From the NCBI GenBank assembly GCA_020438525.1, contig JAGQUL010000241.1, positions 1-7,278 of the forward strand: a stretch of DNA of 7,278 nucleotides, written 5' to 3'. The position numbers and the translations under genes were made by a program. Below the pieces are notes generated by a model, which was not told where the DNA came from, searched no databases, and worked only from the letters and a program-made list of their open reading frames with translations. The stretch is from Thermoleophilia bacterium. Lineage in GTDB: Bacteria; Actinomycetota; Thermoleophilia; Gaiellales; SKUG01. Shown here one piece after another: positions 1-5,327 of the stretch (position 1 is the first letter of the stretch; each line of letters opens with the position of its first letter).

Positions 1-35
1 GGGTGGCGTCTCGCGGGTCGATGGGCGACGACGAC
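1..35 (-). other. Sequence downstream of flhB at the window edge
   Basis: These 35 bases after the flhB TAG contain no ATG, GTG or TTG start on the minus strand and no terminator hairpin. The next flagellar gene, commonly flhA in this gene order, would begin beyond position 1 if present. Confidence 0.4.
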
Positions 36-1598
36 CTAGCGCCAGGAGTAGCGATCGTCGTCGCCGCTGGTGTGTCCGTCGGTGCCGGCGGGCGTCGCCG
101 CAGCCGGCGCGGCGGCGGAAGCGGCACCCCACGTGCCCGTGCTTCCACCTGCCGCGCCACGCTGTGGCTGCTCGGGCTGGTGCGCAGCCAGCCCCCAGCT
201 GGCGTGCGTGCCCGGTGATGCGCCAGCCCCCACGGCCGGTGCATCGGTCTTGCTACCGCCCGTGGGCAGGACGACCCCAGCGGCCGTCGCGCTCACGGGA
301 ACCTCGTTCGTGCCGGCAGCGGCAGCGGCGCGCGCGGCCGCTGCGGCGGGATCGACCGGCACGGTAACTGCTCCCAGGTCGTGCACGCCGTCGGCGCCCG
401 GCTCGAGCGACTGGCTCGCCGCCGCGGCATCGTTCGCATGCAGCGCCGCATGGCTCGCCTGCGCGGCCTGGTTGGCGTTCGCCATCTGCTGCTCGCGCAG
501 CTGGAACACGTATGCGAGCACCTCCGCCACGGGGCGGTACAGCTCCTCGGGCACGATGTCGCCGATCTCGCACAGCTCGTAGAGCGCGCGCGCCAGCGGC
601 TTGTTGCGCACGACCGGTACGCCGGCCTTGCCGGCCGCCTCGCGGATCGCGTCCGCGTCGTGCACCTCGCCCTTGGCGAGCACCCACGGCACGGGCGACA
701 CCTCGGCGTCGTACTTCAGGCAGATCGCGAGCTCGGTCGGGTTGACCACCACCACGTCGCCCTGCGGCACGTGCTCCTGCGACGTGTTCATCGCGATCTC
801 CTGCGCCATCTGTCGGCGCTTGCCCTTCTGGTACGGGTCGCCTTCCGAGTTCTTGTACTCGTCCTTGACTTCCTTGTCGGTCATCTTGTGCTCGGTCTCG
901 AAGTTCTTGCGCTGGAAGCCGTAGTCGATCAGTGCGATCACGACGTAGAGGATGATCACGAAGATGAAGAGCTTCTTGATGATGCTCGCGCCGAGCGTCA
1001 TCAGCGCGAGCGCGCACTGCTGGCTGCCTTCGCAGCCGGACGTGACATCGATCGCCACGCTCTCGGAGATCGCACCCATCGAGCCCTTGAGCACGAGGAA
1101 GCCGAGGAACGACGCGAGCAGGATCTTGCCGAGCGACTTCGCGAGCTCCTGCGCGCTCTTGATCGAGAACCACTGCTTGAACTTGTTCTTCGGATTGATC
1201 TTGTTCAGGTTCGGCTTCATCTGCTCGCCCGTGATGATCAGCCCGGTCTGCGCGATGTTCGCGATCAGCGCCGCCACGAGCACCGCGAACAGGATCGGCC
1301 CGCTCACCATCGCCACGTCGACGAGCACGCGAATGGCGAGCGCTTTCACGTCGATGCCCTCCGGCGTGCCGACGTCCTTGATCGCGGCGAAGTAGCTCTC
1401 GTCGCCGCTCATCATCGCCTGCAGGCGCGAGGTCAGCATGCCCTTCATGCCGAGCATCGCACCGAACGCAGCCGCCAGGCCGAGCGCCATCGGCACGTCC
1501 TGCGACTTCGGGACGGTACCCTTCTTCTTGAGGTCCTTCTTCTTCTTCGCTGAAGCTGGATGCTTCTTCGAGTGCTTGTCCTCGCCACCGCCCGCCAC
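36..1598 (-). CDS. flhB: Flagellar export-gate protein FlhB with non-canonical NPTE site and long C-terminal tail
   Basis: FlhB sits in the inner membrane with the flagellar export gate and switches it from rod/hook to filament substrates. The 520-residue product has a Lys-rich N-terminus (residues 7-31), four hydrophobic segments (about 34-56, 90-121, 158-174, 208-227), the family signature KMTDKEVKDEYKNSEGDP (238-255), and a cytoplasmic FlhBc domain (about 270-370). Residues 286-289 read NPTE where the family autocleavage motif is NPTH. Cys189 and Cys195 lie in the predicted periplasmic loop between segments 3 and 4. After residue 372 comes an Ala/Gly/Pro-rich tail of about 148 residues; typical FlhB is about 350-380 long. 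The start is GTG, one base after the fliR stop, with a good Shine-Dalgarno (GGGGAGGTGA) inside the fliR 3' end, which implies tight translational coupling. The stop is TAG at 36-38. Identity is secure; cleavage competence is uncertain. Confidence 0.96.
   Translation of the reverse strand: MAGGGEDKHSKKHPASAKKKKDLKKKGTVPKSQDVPMALGLAAAFGAMLGMKGMLTSRLQAMMSGDESYFAAIKDVGTPEGIDVKALAIRVLVDVAMVSGPILFAVLVAALIANIAQTGLIITGEQMKPNLNKINPKNKFKQWFSIKSAQELAKSLGKILLASFLGFLVLKGSMGAISESVAIDVTSGCEGSQQCALALMTLGASIIKKLFIFVIILYVVIALIDYGFQRKNFETEHKMTDKEVKDEYKNSEGDPYQKGKRRQMAQEIAMNTSQEHVPQGDVVVVNPTELAICLKYDAEVSPVPWVLAKGEVHDADAIREAAGKAGVPVVRNKPLARALYELCEIGDIVPEELYRPVAEVLAYVFQLREQQMANANQAAQASHAALHANDAAAASQSLEPGADGVHDLGAVTVPVDPAAAAARAAAAAGTNEVPVSATAAGVVLPTGGSKTDAPAVGAGASPGTHASWGLAAHQPEQPQRGAAGGSTGTWGAASAAAPAAATPAGTDGHTSGDDDRYSWR
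732..743 (-). other. flhB: FlhB autocleavage site position, NPTE variant (codons 286-289)
   Basis: Read on the minus strand, the codons are AAC CCG ACC GAG, giving Asn-Pro-Thr-Glu. The flanking residues VVVV and LAICLKYD match the family pattern around the normal NPTH site, so the alignment is unambiguous. In the family, Asn cyclisation splits the Asn-Pro bond. Asn and Pro are kept here; the usual His is Glu. A CAC-to-GAG change needs two base substitutions (positions 1 and 3), so a single sequencing error is unlikely. Confidence 0.9.
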
Positions 1599-1599
1599 G

Positions 1600-2610
1600 T
1601 CAGCTCACCTCCCCGGCGGATCCGGGCAGCTGCTGCTGCTTCTCGCGCTCCTTCGCCTCCTGGCGCTGCACGACGCGCGCCTCGGTATCGCTTGCCTGCA
1701 TCTTCTCGGCCACCGCGGTGATCGAGTGGTCGCCGTTCGTGATCGTGGGGATCGCGTGGTCGCGCAGGTAGTTCCAGGTGGGAAGCAGCGCGATCATCAG
1801 TGCCGCGATCCCGATCGGGCCCTTGATCACCTGGCTGAGCGCGAACACGTTCACCTGCGGCGCGCCGCGGTTGATGATGCCGAGCAGCACGTCGGTGAGC
1901 ATCAGCGTGATCATCGCCGGCGCCGCGATCTGGAGCGTGAGCAGCAGCGAGTCGCCCGTCATCTGCGCAAACGTGGCGATGGTACCCTCGAGCTGCGGGT
2001 GGTCGGCGCTCGCGTGCAGCGGATCGCCCAGCCACTCCAGCCCGAGCGTCGGCGGGAACACCTTGAACGAGTTGAGCAGGCCGCCGATCATCTCCATGTG
2101 CAGCCCGCTCACGAGCAGCACCATGAGCGCGGTCATCATCAGGAACTGACCCGTCGGCGACGTGCGCTCGCCGGTCATCGGCGCCACGATGTCGGTCATG
2201 TTGGAGCCGCGCTGCGTGTCGATGATGCGTCCGGCGCTCTCGACCGCGTAGAAGACGAGGCTCGCACAGAAGCCCAGAAACAGTCCCACGAGCACCTGGT
2301 TCGCGAGCAGCAGGATGTAGTCGAACGCGCCGCCGCCGCTCAGCTCCCGCACGAGCGCCGGCCCGACCGAGCCCTCTGCATACGGCACGGTCACGGCCGT
2401 GAGGATCACCGAGAAGCCGACGCGTGCGGTCATCGGGATGTTCATGCCACCGAAGAACGGGGCCACGACCATGAAGCCGAGGATGCGTGCGAGCACCGCG
2501 CCGAAGCTGAGCAGGAACAGCTGCGGGTCGTCGACGCCGAGCAGGTCGCCGAACGTGCGCGCGGCCACCTGCGGGTCGATCGTGGGGATGTTCGCCAGCA
2601 GCGAGATCAC
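1600..2610 (-). CDS. fliR: Flagellar export-gate protein FliR
   Basis: FliR forms the export-gate complex with FliP and FliQ in the centre of the basal body. The 336-residue product has several hydrophobic stretches (about 30-52, 62-78, 98-122, 155-180, 221-246, 262-280). It carries conserved family patches: RILGFMVVAPFFG (42-54), the ESAGRIIDTQRG segment (124-135), and RGAPQVNVFALSQVIKGPIG (248-267). The N-terminus has roughly 25 polar residues before the first hydrophobic segment, somewhat longer than usual, and the C-terminus (about 300-336) is a charged Glu/Lys/Gln tail. The start is GTG, 10 bases after the fliQ stop, with no strong Shine-Dalgarno. No alternative start lies between it and the fliQ end in this frame, so coupling to fliQ is likely. 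The stop TGA is one base from the flhB GTG. Confidence 0.95.
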   Translation of the reverse strand: MISLLANIPTIDPQVAARTFGDLLGVDDPQLFLLSFGAVLARILGFMVVAPFFGGMNIPMTARVGFSVILTAVTVPYAEGSVGPALVRELSGGGAFDYILLLANQVLVGLFLGFCASLVFYAVESAGRIIDTQRGSNMTDIVAPMTGERTSPTGQFLMMTALMVLLVSGLHMEMIGGLLNSFKVFPPTLGLEWLGDPLHASADHPQLEGTIATFAQMTGDSLLLTLQIAAPAMITLMLTDVLLGIINRGAPQVNVFALSQVIKGPIGIAALMIALLPTWNYLRDHAIPTITNGDHSITAVAEKMQASDTEARVVQRQEAKEREKQQQLPGSAGEVS

Positions 2611-2620
2611 GACGGGGCTC

Positions 2621-2890
2621 TCAGTGACGAACCAGCGTGTCGACGGTGTTGTAGGTGTCCTGCGTGAACTGCGTGATCTCGCCGATCACCCAGCCGCCGG
2701 TGATCAGCACCACCACGAACACCGCGATGATCTTCGGCACGAAGGTGAGCGTCTGCTCCTGGATCTGCGTGACGGCCTGGAAGAGCGAGATCATGAAGCC
2801 GACGAGCAGGCCGGCGAGCACCGCCGGGGCGCTCCAGACGAGGACCTTCATGAGGCCTTGTGCTGCGAGTTCGGTGAGGGTTGATTCCAT
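2621..2890 (-). CDS. fliQ: Flagellar export-gate protein FliQ
   Basis: FliQ is a small two-helix membrane protein packed around FliP and FliR in the export gate. The 89-residue product matches the usual family length (about 89). It has hydrophobic helices at about 17-42 and 52-73, and the conserved central motif QAVTQIQEQTLTFVPKI (38-54), which is diagnostic of FliQ. The frame stays open upstream, but the 47 extra residues are Ser/Pro/Arg/His-rich and unlike FliQ. The ATG at 2888-2890 restores the normal length and N-terminus, so I chose it. The Shine-Dalgarno is weak (CAGG about 7 bases before the ATG). The gene is preceded by a C-rich 91-base spacer after fliP and followed by fliR after 10 bases. 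Confidence 0.95.
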   Translation of the reverse strand: MESTLTELAAQGLMKVLVWSAPAVLAGLLVGFMISLFQAVTQIQEQTLTFVPKIIAVFVVVLITGGWVIGEITQFTQDTYNTVDTLVRH

Positions 2891-2981
2891 CGTGGGGCCT
2901 GCGCGTTTCGCGTGGGGGTGGGGGAGTGGGGAATGCAGTGGAGCGGTGGTCGGGCAGCGCGTGGTGGTCGGTCGTCGGTCG
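2891..2981 (-). other. C-rich fliP-fliQ spacer
   Basis: This 91-base spacer has no coding content I can support. On the minus strand its 3' half is very C-rich and G-poor (CCCCACTCCCCCACCCCCAC just upstream of fliQ), followed by a tiny CGCG-AAA-CGCG inverted repeat at 2902-2912. It is unusually long for a gap between fliP and fliQ, which are commonly adjacent. A C-rich unstructured leader could be a Rho-loading or other RNA-binding stretch, but this is inference. No promoter boxes were convincing. Confidence 0.5.
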
Positions 2982-3905
2982 CTAATAGTTGAAGCCCATG
3001 ACGATGAACTTGACCACCATGGTCCAGCCACCGGCGAGCACGAAGAGCAGGATCTTGAACGGAAGCGAGATCACGACCGGCGGCAGCATGAACATGCCGA
3101 GGCTGAGCAGGATGTTCGAGATCACCATGTCGATGACCAGGAACGGCAGCAGCACCGCGAAGCCCATGATGAAGGCCTTCTTGAGCTCGCTGATGATGAA
3201 CGCCGGGATCACCACGCGCAGCGGCAGCGCGTTCGGTGCCTTCTCGCCCAGGTCGTCGAACTGCTCGGGGGTGACGAGGCAGTCCTTCGTCTCGCCGGTC
3301 TTGGCGTCGATGTCGGCGGTCTTGCACATCACCGGCTTCTGGTCGAGCGCGAGCTGGTAGAAGGTCTTGATCTCCTTGCGCGAGTTGGAGCCGGAGATCT
3401 GCTTGATCATGAACTGCTTGAGCGGCAGCTTCGCGTTGGACACTGCCTCCTCGAAGCTGATCTTGTCGTTCTGGTACGGCTGCAGCGCCGTGGTGTTGAT
3501 CGCGTCGATCGTCGGGCCCATCACGAACAGCGACAGGAAGAGCGCGAGCGCGATCACCACGATGTTCGGCGGCACATTCTGCGCGCCCAGGCCGGAGCGG
3601 AGGAAGCTCAGCACGACGACGATGCGCAGGAAGCTCGTGAGCGTCATCACCGCGAACGGCACCAGCGACAGCGCGCCGAGGTAGAGCGCGAGCTGGATCA
3701 GCGAATCGACCTGCTTGTCGTCGGCGCTCCAGGCGGCGACGGGGAAGATGATCAGGTACGCGAGCGAGATCGCGAACATGATGATCGCACCGCGCACGCG
3801 CTTTCGCAGCTTGGCGCGCTGGGCGTCGGTGAGCTCGGGGCGCGCCGGGCGATCAGCCGGGCGGCGGGTCCGAAGTGCTCGAGTCGTGGGGGCGACCGAG
3901 GTCAT
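2982..3905 (-). CDS. fliP: Flagellar export-gate protein FliP with periplasmic insertion
   Basis: FliP forms the pentameric core of the flagellar export gate. The 307-residue product (family usually about 245) begins with an Arg/Pro-rich stretch of about 35 residues. A signal-peptide-like segment follows: basic RKRVRG, hydrophobic 40-58, then AWSADD. Conserved FliP patches are MTLTSFLRIVVVLSFLRSGL (87-106), VPPNIVVIALALFLSLFVMG (111-130), PLRVVIPAFIISELKKAF (228-245) and LPFKILLFVLAGGW (281-294). The periplasmic loop between residues about 167 and 229 is roughly 33 residues longer than in E. coli FliP and holds Cys194 and Cys209. The start is ATG at 3903-3905 with AGGAG 11 bases upstream. An in-frame TTG at 4061 would add 52 residues but falls inside a hairpin stem and has no ribosome site. 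The likely own promoter lies at 4018-4046. Confidence 0.95.
   Translation of the reverse strand: MTSVAPTTRALRTRRPADRPARPELTDAQRAKLRKRVRGAIIMFAISLAYLIIFPVAAWSADDKQVDSLIQLALYLGALSLVPFAVMTLTSFLRIVVVLSFLRSGLGAQNVPPNIVVIALALFLSLFVMGPTIDAINTTALQPYQNDKISFEEAVSNAKLPLKQFMIKQISGSNSRKEIKTFYQLALDQKPVMCKTADIDAKTGETKDCLVTPEQFDDLGEKAPNALPLRVVIPAFIISELKKAFIMGFAVLLPFLVIDMVISNILLSLGMFMLPPVVISLPFKILLFVLAGGWTMVVKFIVMGFNY
3219..3404 (-). other. fliP: FliP periplasmic-loop insertion with two cysteines
   Basis: Codons for residues 168-229 encode a polar, Lys/Asp-rich stretch between the FMIKQ segment and the conserved PLRVVIPAF segment. E. coli FliP (from memory) has about half as many residues here. Cys194 (codon 3324-3326) and Cys209 (3279-3281) bracket a 14-residue polar segment. 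FliP topology places this loop outside the cytoplasm, where a disulfide could form. Confidence 0.7.
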
Positions 3906-3964
3906 GGTGGGCAAGGCTCCTGGGGGAAACGCTGGGGAGGTCTGGTGCGGAAGCCTGCTGCCGG

Positions 3965-3992
3965 CGGTGTGGGGAGGTGCCGGTGTGGGGAG
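3965..3992 (-). repeat. Tandem 12-bp direct repeat in the fliP leader
   Basis: On the minus strand CTCCCCACACCG occurs twice, exactly, at 3981-3992 and 3965-3976, separated by 4 bases. A third partial copy, CTCCCCA, is at 3933-3939. All lie in the predicted 5' untranslated region of the fliP mRNA. The CUCC cores are complementary to the AGGAG ribosome site at 3917-3921, so an inhibitory RNA fold is possible but unproven. Confidence 0.6.
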
Positions 3993-4017
3993 TCGCAGGT
4001 TCCGCGTGACCAAAACC

Positions 4018-4046
4018 AACGTACGACGAAATCCGAGACCTGTAAA
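4018..4046 (-). promoter_or_regulatory. Candidate internal promoter for fliPQR-flhB
   Basis: Minus strand TTTACA (4041-4046) is followed after exactly 17 bases by TACGTT (4018-4023). This is close to the TTGACA / TAnnnT pattern of housekeeping sigma promoters in high-GC bacteria. Transcription would start near 4011, leaving a leader of about 105 bases before the fliP ATG. The surrounding DNA is noticeably more AT-rich than the rest of the window. Promoter activity is inferred from pattern and position. Confidence 0.5.
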
Positions 4047-4050
4047 CAGG
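4039..4050. promoter_or_regulatory. Palindrome CCTGTTTACAGG overlapping the -35 box
   Basis: This is a perfect 12-bp palindrome of two 5-bp arms around a 2-base centre. The arm and centre supply the TTTACA -35 element of the candidate fliP promoter. A short palindrome on a -35 box is a typical layout for a dimeric repressor site. The binding protein is unknown. Confidence 0.45.
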
Positions 4051-4060
4051 AAAATTTGCA

Positions 4061-4086
4061 ACGGCCGCGGTGTGTGCCGCGGCCGT
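4061..4086 (-). terminator. GC-rich hairpin with T-rich tail after fliO
   Basis: Perfect 10-bp stem ACGGCCGCGG / CCGCGGCCGT with a 6-base CACACA loop, beginning 46 bases past the fliO stop. In the direction of transcription the stem is followed by TGCAAATTTT. The T tract is not immediate, so this is a weak intrinsic terminator, an attenuator or an mRNA-processing stem. On the plus strand there is no T run, so it points to minus-strand use. Confidence 0.55.
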
Positions 4087-4132
4087 CGGATTCCTCGACG
4101 AAATCAGTCGGTTTGGTGTCGGTCGCCGGGTG

Positions 4133-4630
4133 TCAGTCGTCCCCGGAGGCGCGATCACGCCGCGCTGCGCGGGCATCCCGCGCCTTGCCAAGCAGCGCGT
4201 TGAAGCTCTCGCCGACGGTCGCGAAGCGCTGCTCGTCGGCAGCCTGGTCGTCGTCGCCCGTCTGCTCGGTGGCCCCGGTGGACGACACATCGGGCTTCGC
4301 CGTGCGACCGGCCAGTCGCAGCTTGGGTCGCGAGCTCGGCTCGGGCTCGGCGACCATCGCCGCGTACTCGTCGGCGCTGATGTCGTCGACCTTGGAGATC
4401 CCGCCGCCGTCGGCGCTTGCGCCCACGAGGATGTGGCGTCCGCCGGCGATCTCGATCACGTAGAGCGCGTTCTTCTGGTCGAGCGGGCGCTTGCCCACGA
4501 CCTTGAGCCCGTCGCCCGACACCACGCCGGCGCCCACGCCCATGCGGCGCTTGGCGATGCGCGCAAGCCACCACATCGCCAGGCACATCGTGCCCAGCAG
4601 CAGTGTCGCGATGATCGCGTCGGATCCCAT
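4133..4630 (-). CDS. fliO: Flagellar biosynthesis protein FliO
   Basis: FliO is a bitopic membrane protein that assists assembly of the FliP ring; it is absent from some flagellated bacteria. The 165-residue product has one transmembrane helix at the very N-terminus (about 4-24, followed by ARIAKRR). A small beta-rich cytoplasmic domain follows (about 40-82) with the family pattern: a KRPLDQKNALYVIEIAGGRHILVG segment read across 47-70, then GISKVDDI. A Pro/Asp-rich linker (about 95-135) leads to a short basic amphipathic end (136-160). FliO is weakly conserved in general, so the call leans on both this pattern and its place between fliN and fliP. The start is ATG 7 bases after the fliN stop; the nearest Shine-Dalgarno (GAGGAG) lies within fliN about 13 bases upstream. 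The gene is followed by the hairpin at 4061-4086. Confidence 0.88.
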   Translation of the reverse strand: MGSDAIIATLLLGTMCLAMWWLARIAKRRMGVGAGVVSGDGLKVVGKRPLDQKNALYVIEIAGGRHILVGASADGGGISKVDDISADEYAAMVAEPEPSSRPKLRLAGRTAKPDVSSTGATEQTGDDDQAADEQRFATVGESFNALLGKARDARAARRDRASGDD

Positions 4631-4637
4631 CTGGTGC

Positions 4638-5327
4638 TCAGTGCTCCTCGTTCAGCATCTCGATGATGCGCATGCCGTAGCTGCCGTTGATCGACACGAG
4701 CTGGCCGCGCGCGATCAGCTTGCCGCGCACCTTCAGCTCGATCGGTGCGTCGATGGGCGTGTCGAGCTCCACAACGGAGCCGCGACCCATCTCAAGGAAC
4801 TCTTCGACAGTCAGGGCCGCGTTCCCGAGTCCGACTTCGACCTGGACCTCCACGTCGAGCACCAGGTTGCTCAGCTCGCCGGCTGCGGCGCTCGAGCCGG
4901 CGCCGCCGAGCGTGCGGCGAGTCGGCTGCACCTGCTGCAGCTGCGGGGCGGTGACGCTCATGTCGCCGCCCATCGCGATCGGGGTCGGATCGGCGTAGCT
5001 CTGCGCCGGTGCCATCCCGCCCGGGGTCACGACGGGCGCAGGCTCGGCCGGAGCGGAACCGCTCATCCAGTCGCCCTGATCGTCCATCACCGGCGCTGCA
5101 CCAGCGGACTGCCCGCCCTGCGGCGCTCCGCCCAGCCAGTCGTCGCCGGCATCCTGCGAGGCGGAGGAGTCGCCACCGAGCCAGTCGCCGCCGGCATCGC
5201 CGGCCGGTTCGGCCACGGCGGTCGCGCCGGGTGCGGCAGGCGGTGCGGGGGCAGCATCGGGCATCGCGGGCTCGTCCATGCCCAGGTAGCCGTCGCCGCC
5301 GTCGTCGTTCATCAGCCAGTCGCTCAT
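4638..5327 (-). CDS. fliN: Flagellar switch protein FliN with DWL-repeat N-terminal tail
   Basis: FliN is a C-ring protein that forms the lower ring with FliM and docks export cargo (FliH). The last 80 residues (about 150-229) are a full SpoA/FliN domain, including TVEEFLEMGRGSVVELD (173-189), IELKVRGKLIARGQLVSING (196-215) and YGMRIIEML. The first 150 residues are low-complexity Asp/Gly/Ala/Pro-rich. They contain DWL-type motifs at 3-5, 47-52 (GDWLGG), 62-67 (DDWLGG) and 85-90 (GDWMSG), plus a degenerate DGYLG at 12-16. Typical FliN has about 100-140 residues; this is 229 and shows no CheC domain, so it is not a standard FliY. The start is ATG at 5325-5327 with GAGAGG 8 bases upstream. The gene lies 56 bases after fliM and 7 before fliO. 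Confidence 0.93.
   Translation of the reverse strand: MSDWLMNDDGGDGYLGMDEPAMPDAAPAPPAAPGATAVAEPAGDAGGDWLGGDSSASQDAGDDWLGGAPQGGQSAGAAPVMDDQGDWMSGSAPAEPAPVVTPGGMAPAQSYADPTPIAMGGDMSVTAPQLQQVQPTRRTLGGAGSSAAAGELSNLVLDVEVQVEVGLGNAALTVEEFLEMGRGSVVELDTPIDAPIELKVRGKLIARGQLVSINGSYGMRIIEMLNEEH
5058..5327 (-). repeat. fliN: FliN N-terminal tail with four Asp-Trp-Leu/Met motifs
   Basis: Codons 1-90 encode acidic, Gly-rich sequence with SDWLM, GDWLGG, DDWLGG and GDWMSG. Only the Trp-centred motifs stand out from the low-complexity background, which is the usual look of repeated short linear binding motifs in a disordered chain. Their partner is unknown. Confidence 0.75.

Larger units (their letters stand above)
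4024..4105. repeat. 10-bp direct repeat flanking the hairpin and palindrome
   Basis: CGACGAAATC occurs exactly at 4024-4033 and 4096-4105 (plus strand). The copies lie 72 bases apart, either side of the 12-bp palindrome and the hairpin. The left copy is in the -10/-35 spacer of the candidate fliP promoter. Chance recurrence in a 227-base spacer is possible but not expected. Confidence 0.4.

Noticed and set aside
41..50. DLDALV in FliM (residues 44-49) as a displaced EIDALL CheY-binding motif
   Set aside because: The coordinates given here are residue numbers. The segment lies inside the middle domain, not at a free N-terminus, and matches the structural core pattern, so resemblance to the CheY peptide is probably coincidental.
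253..1173. 306-codon minus-strand open frame inside flhB in another frame
   Set aside because: It is an Arg/Gly/Ala-rich shadow of the flhB frame, which carries all the family motifs.
381..1553. 390-codon plus-strand open frame antisense to flhB
   Set aside because: The residues are repetitive His/Arg/Leu/Glu patterns mirroring flhB codon bias, with no recognisable domain.
2891..3031. 47-residue N-terminal extension of FliQ
   Set aside because: It overlaps the fliP 3' end, is Ser/Thr/Pro/His-rich, and would make FliQ far longer than its strongly conserved length of about 89.
3906..4061. 52-residue N-terminal extension of FliP from TTG at 4061
   Set aside because: The TTG abuts the hairpin stem, has no Shine-Dalgarno, and lies upstream of the predicted transcription start. 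The extension is Pro/Arg-rich and unlike FliP.
2655..4463. 602-codon plus-strand open frame antisense to fliQ, fliP and fliO
   Set aside because: It is His/Arg/Glu/Asp-rich, crosses the intergenic hairpin and promoter region, and overlaps three clearly conserved genes. This is a high-GC antisense shadow.
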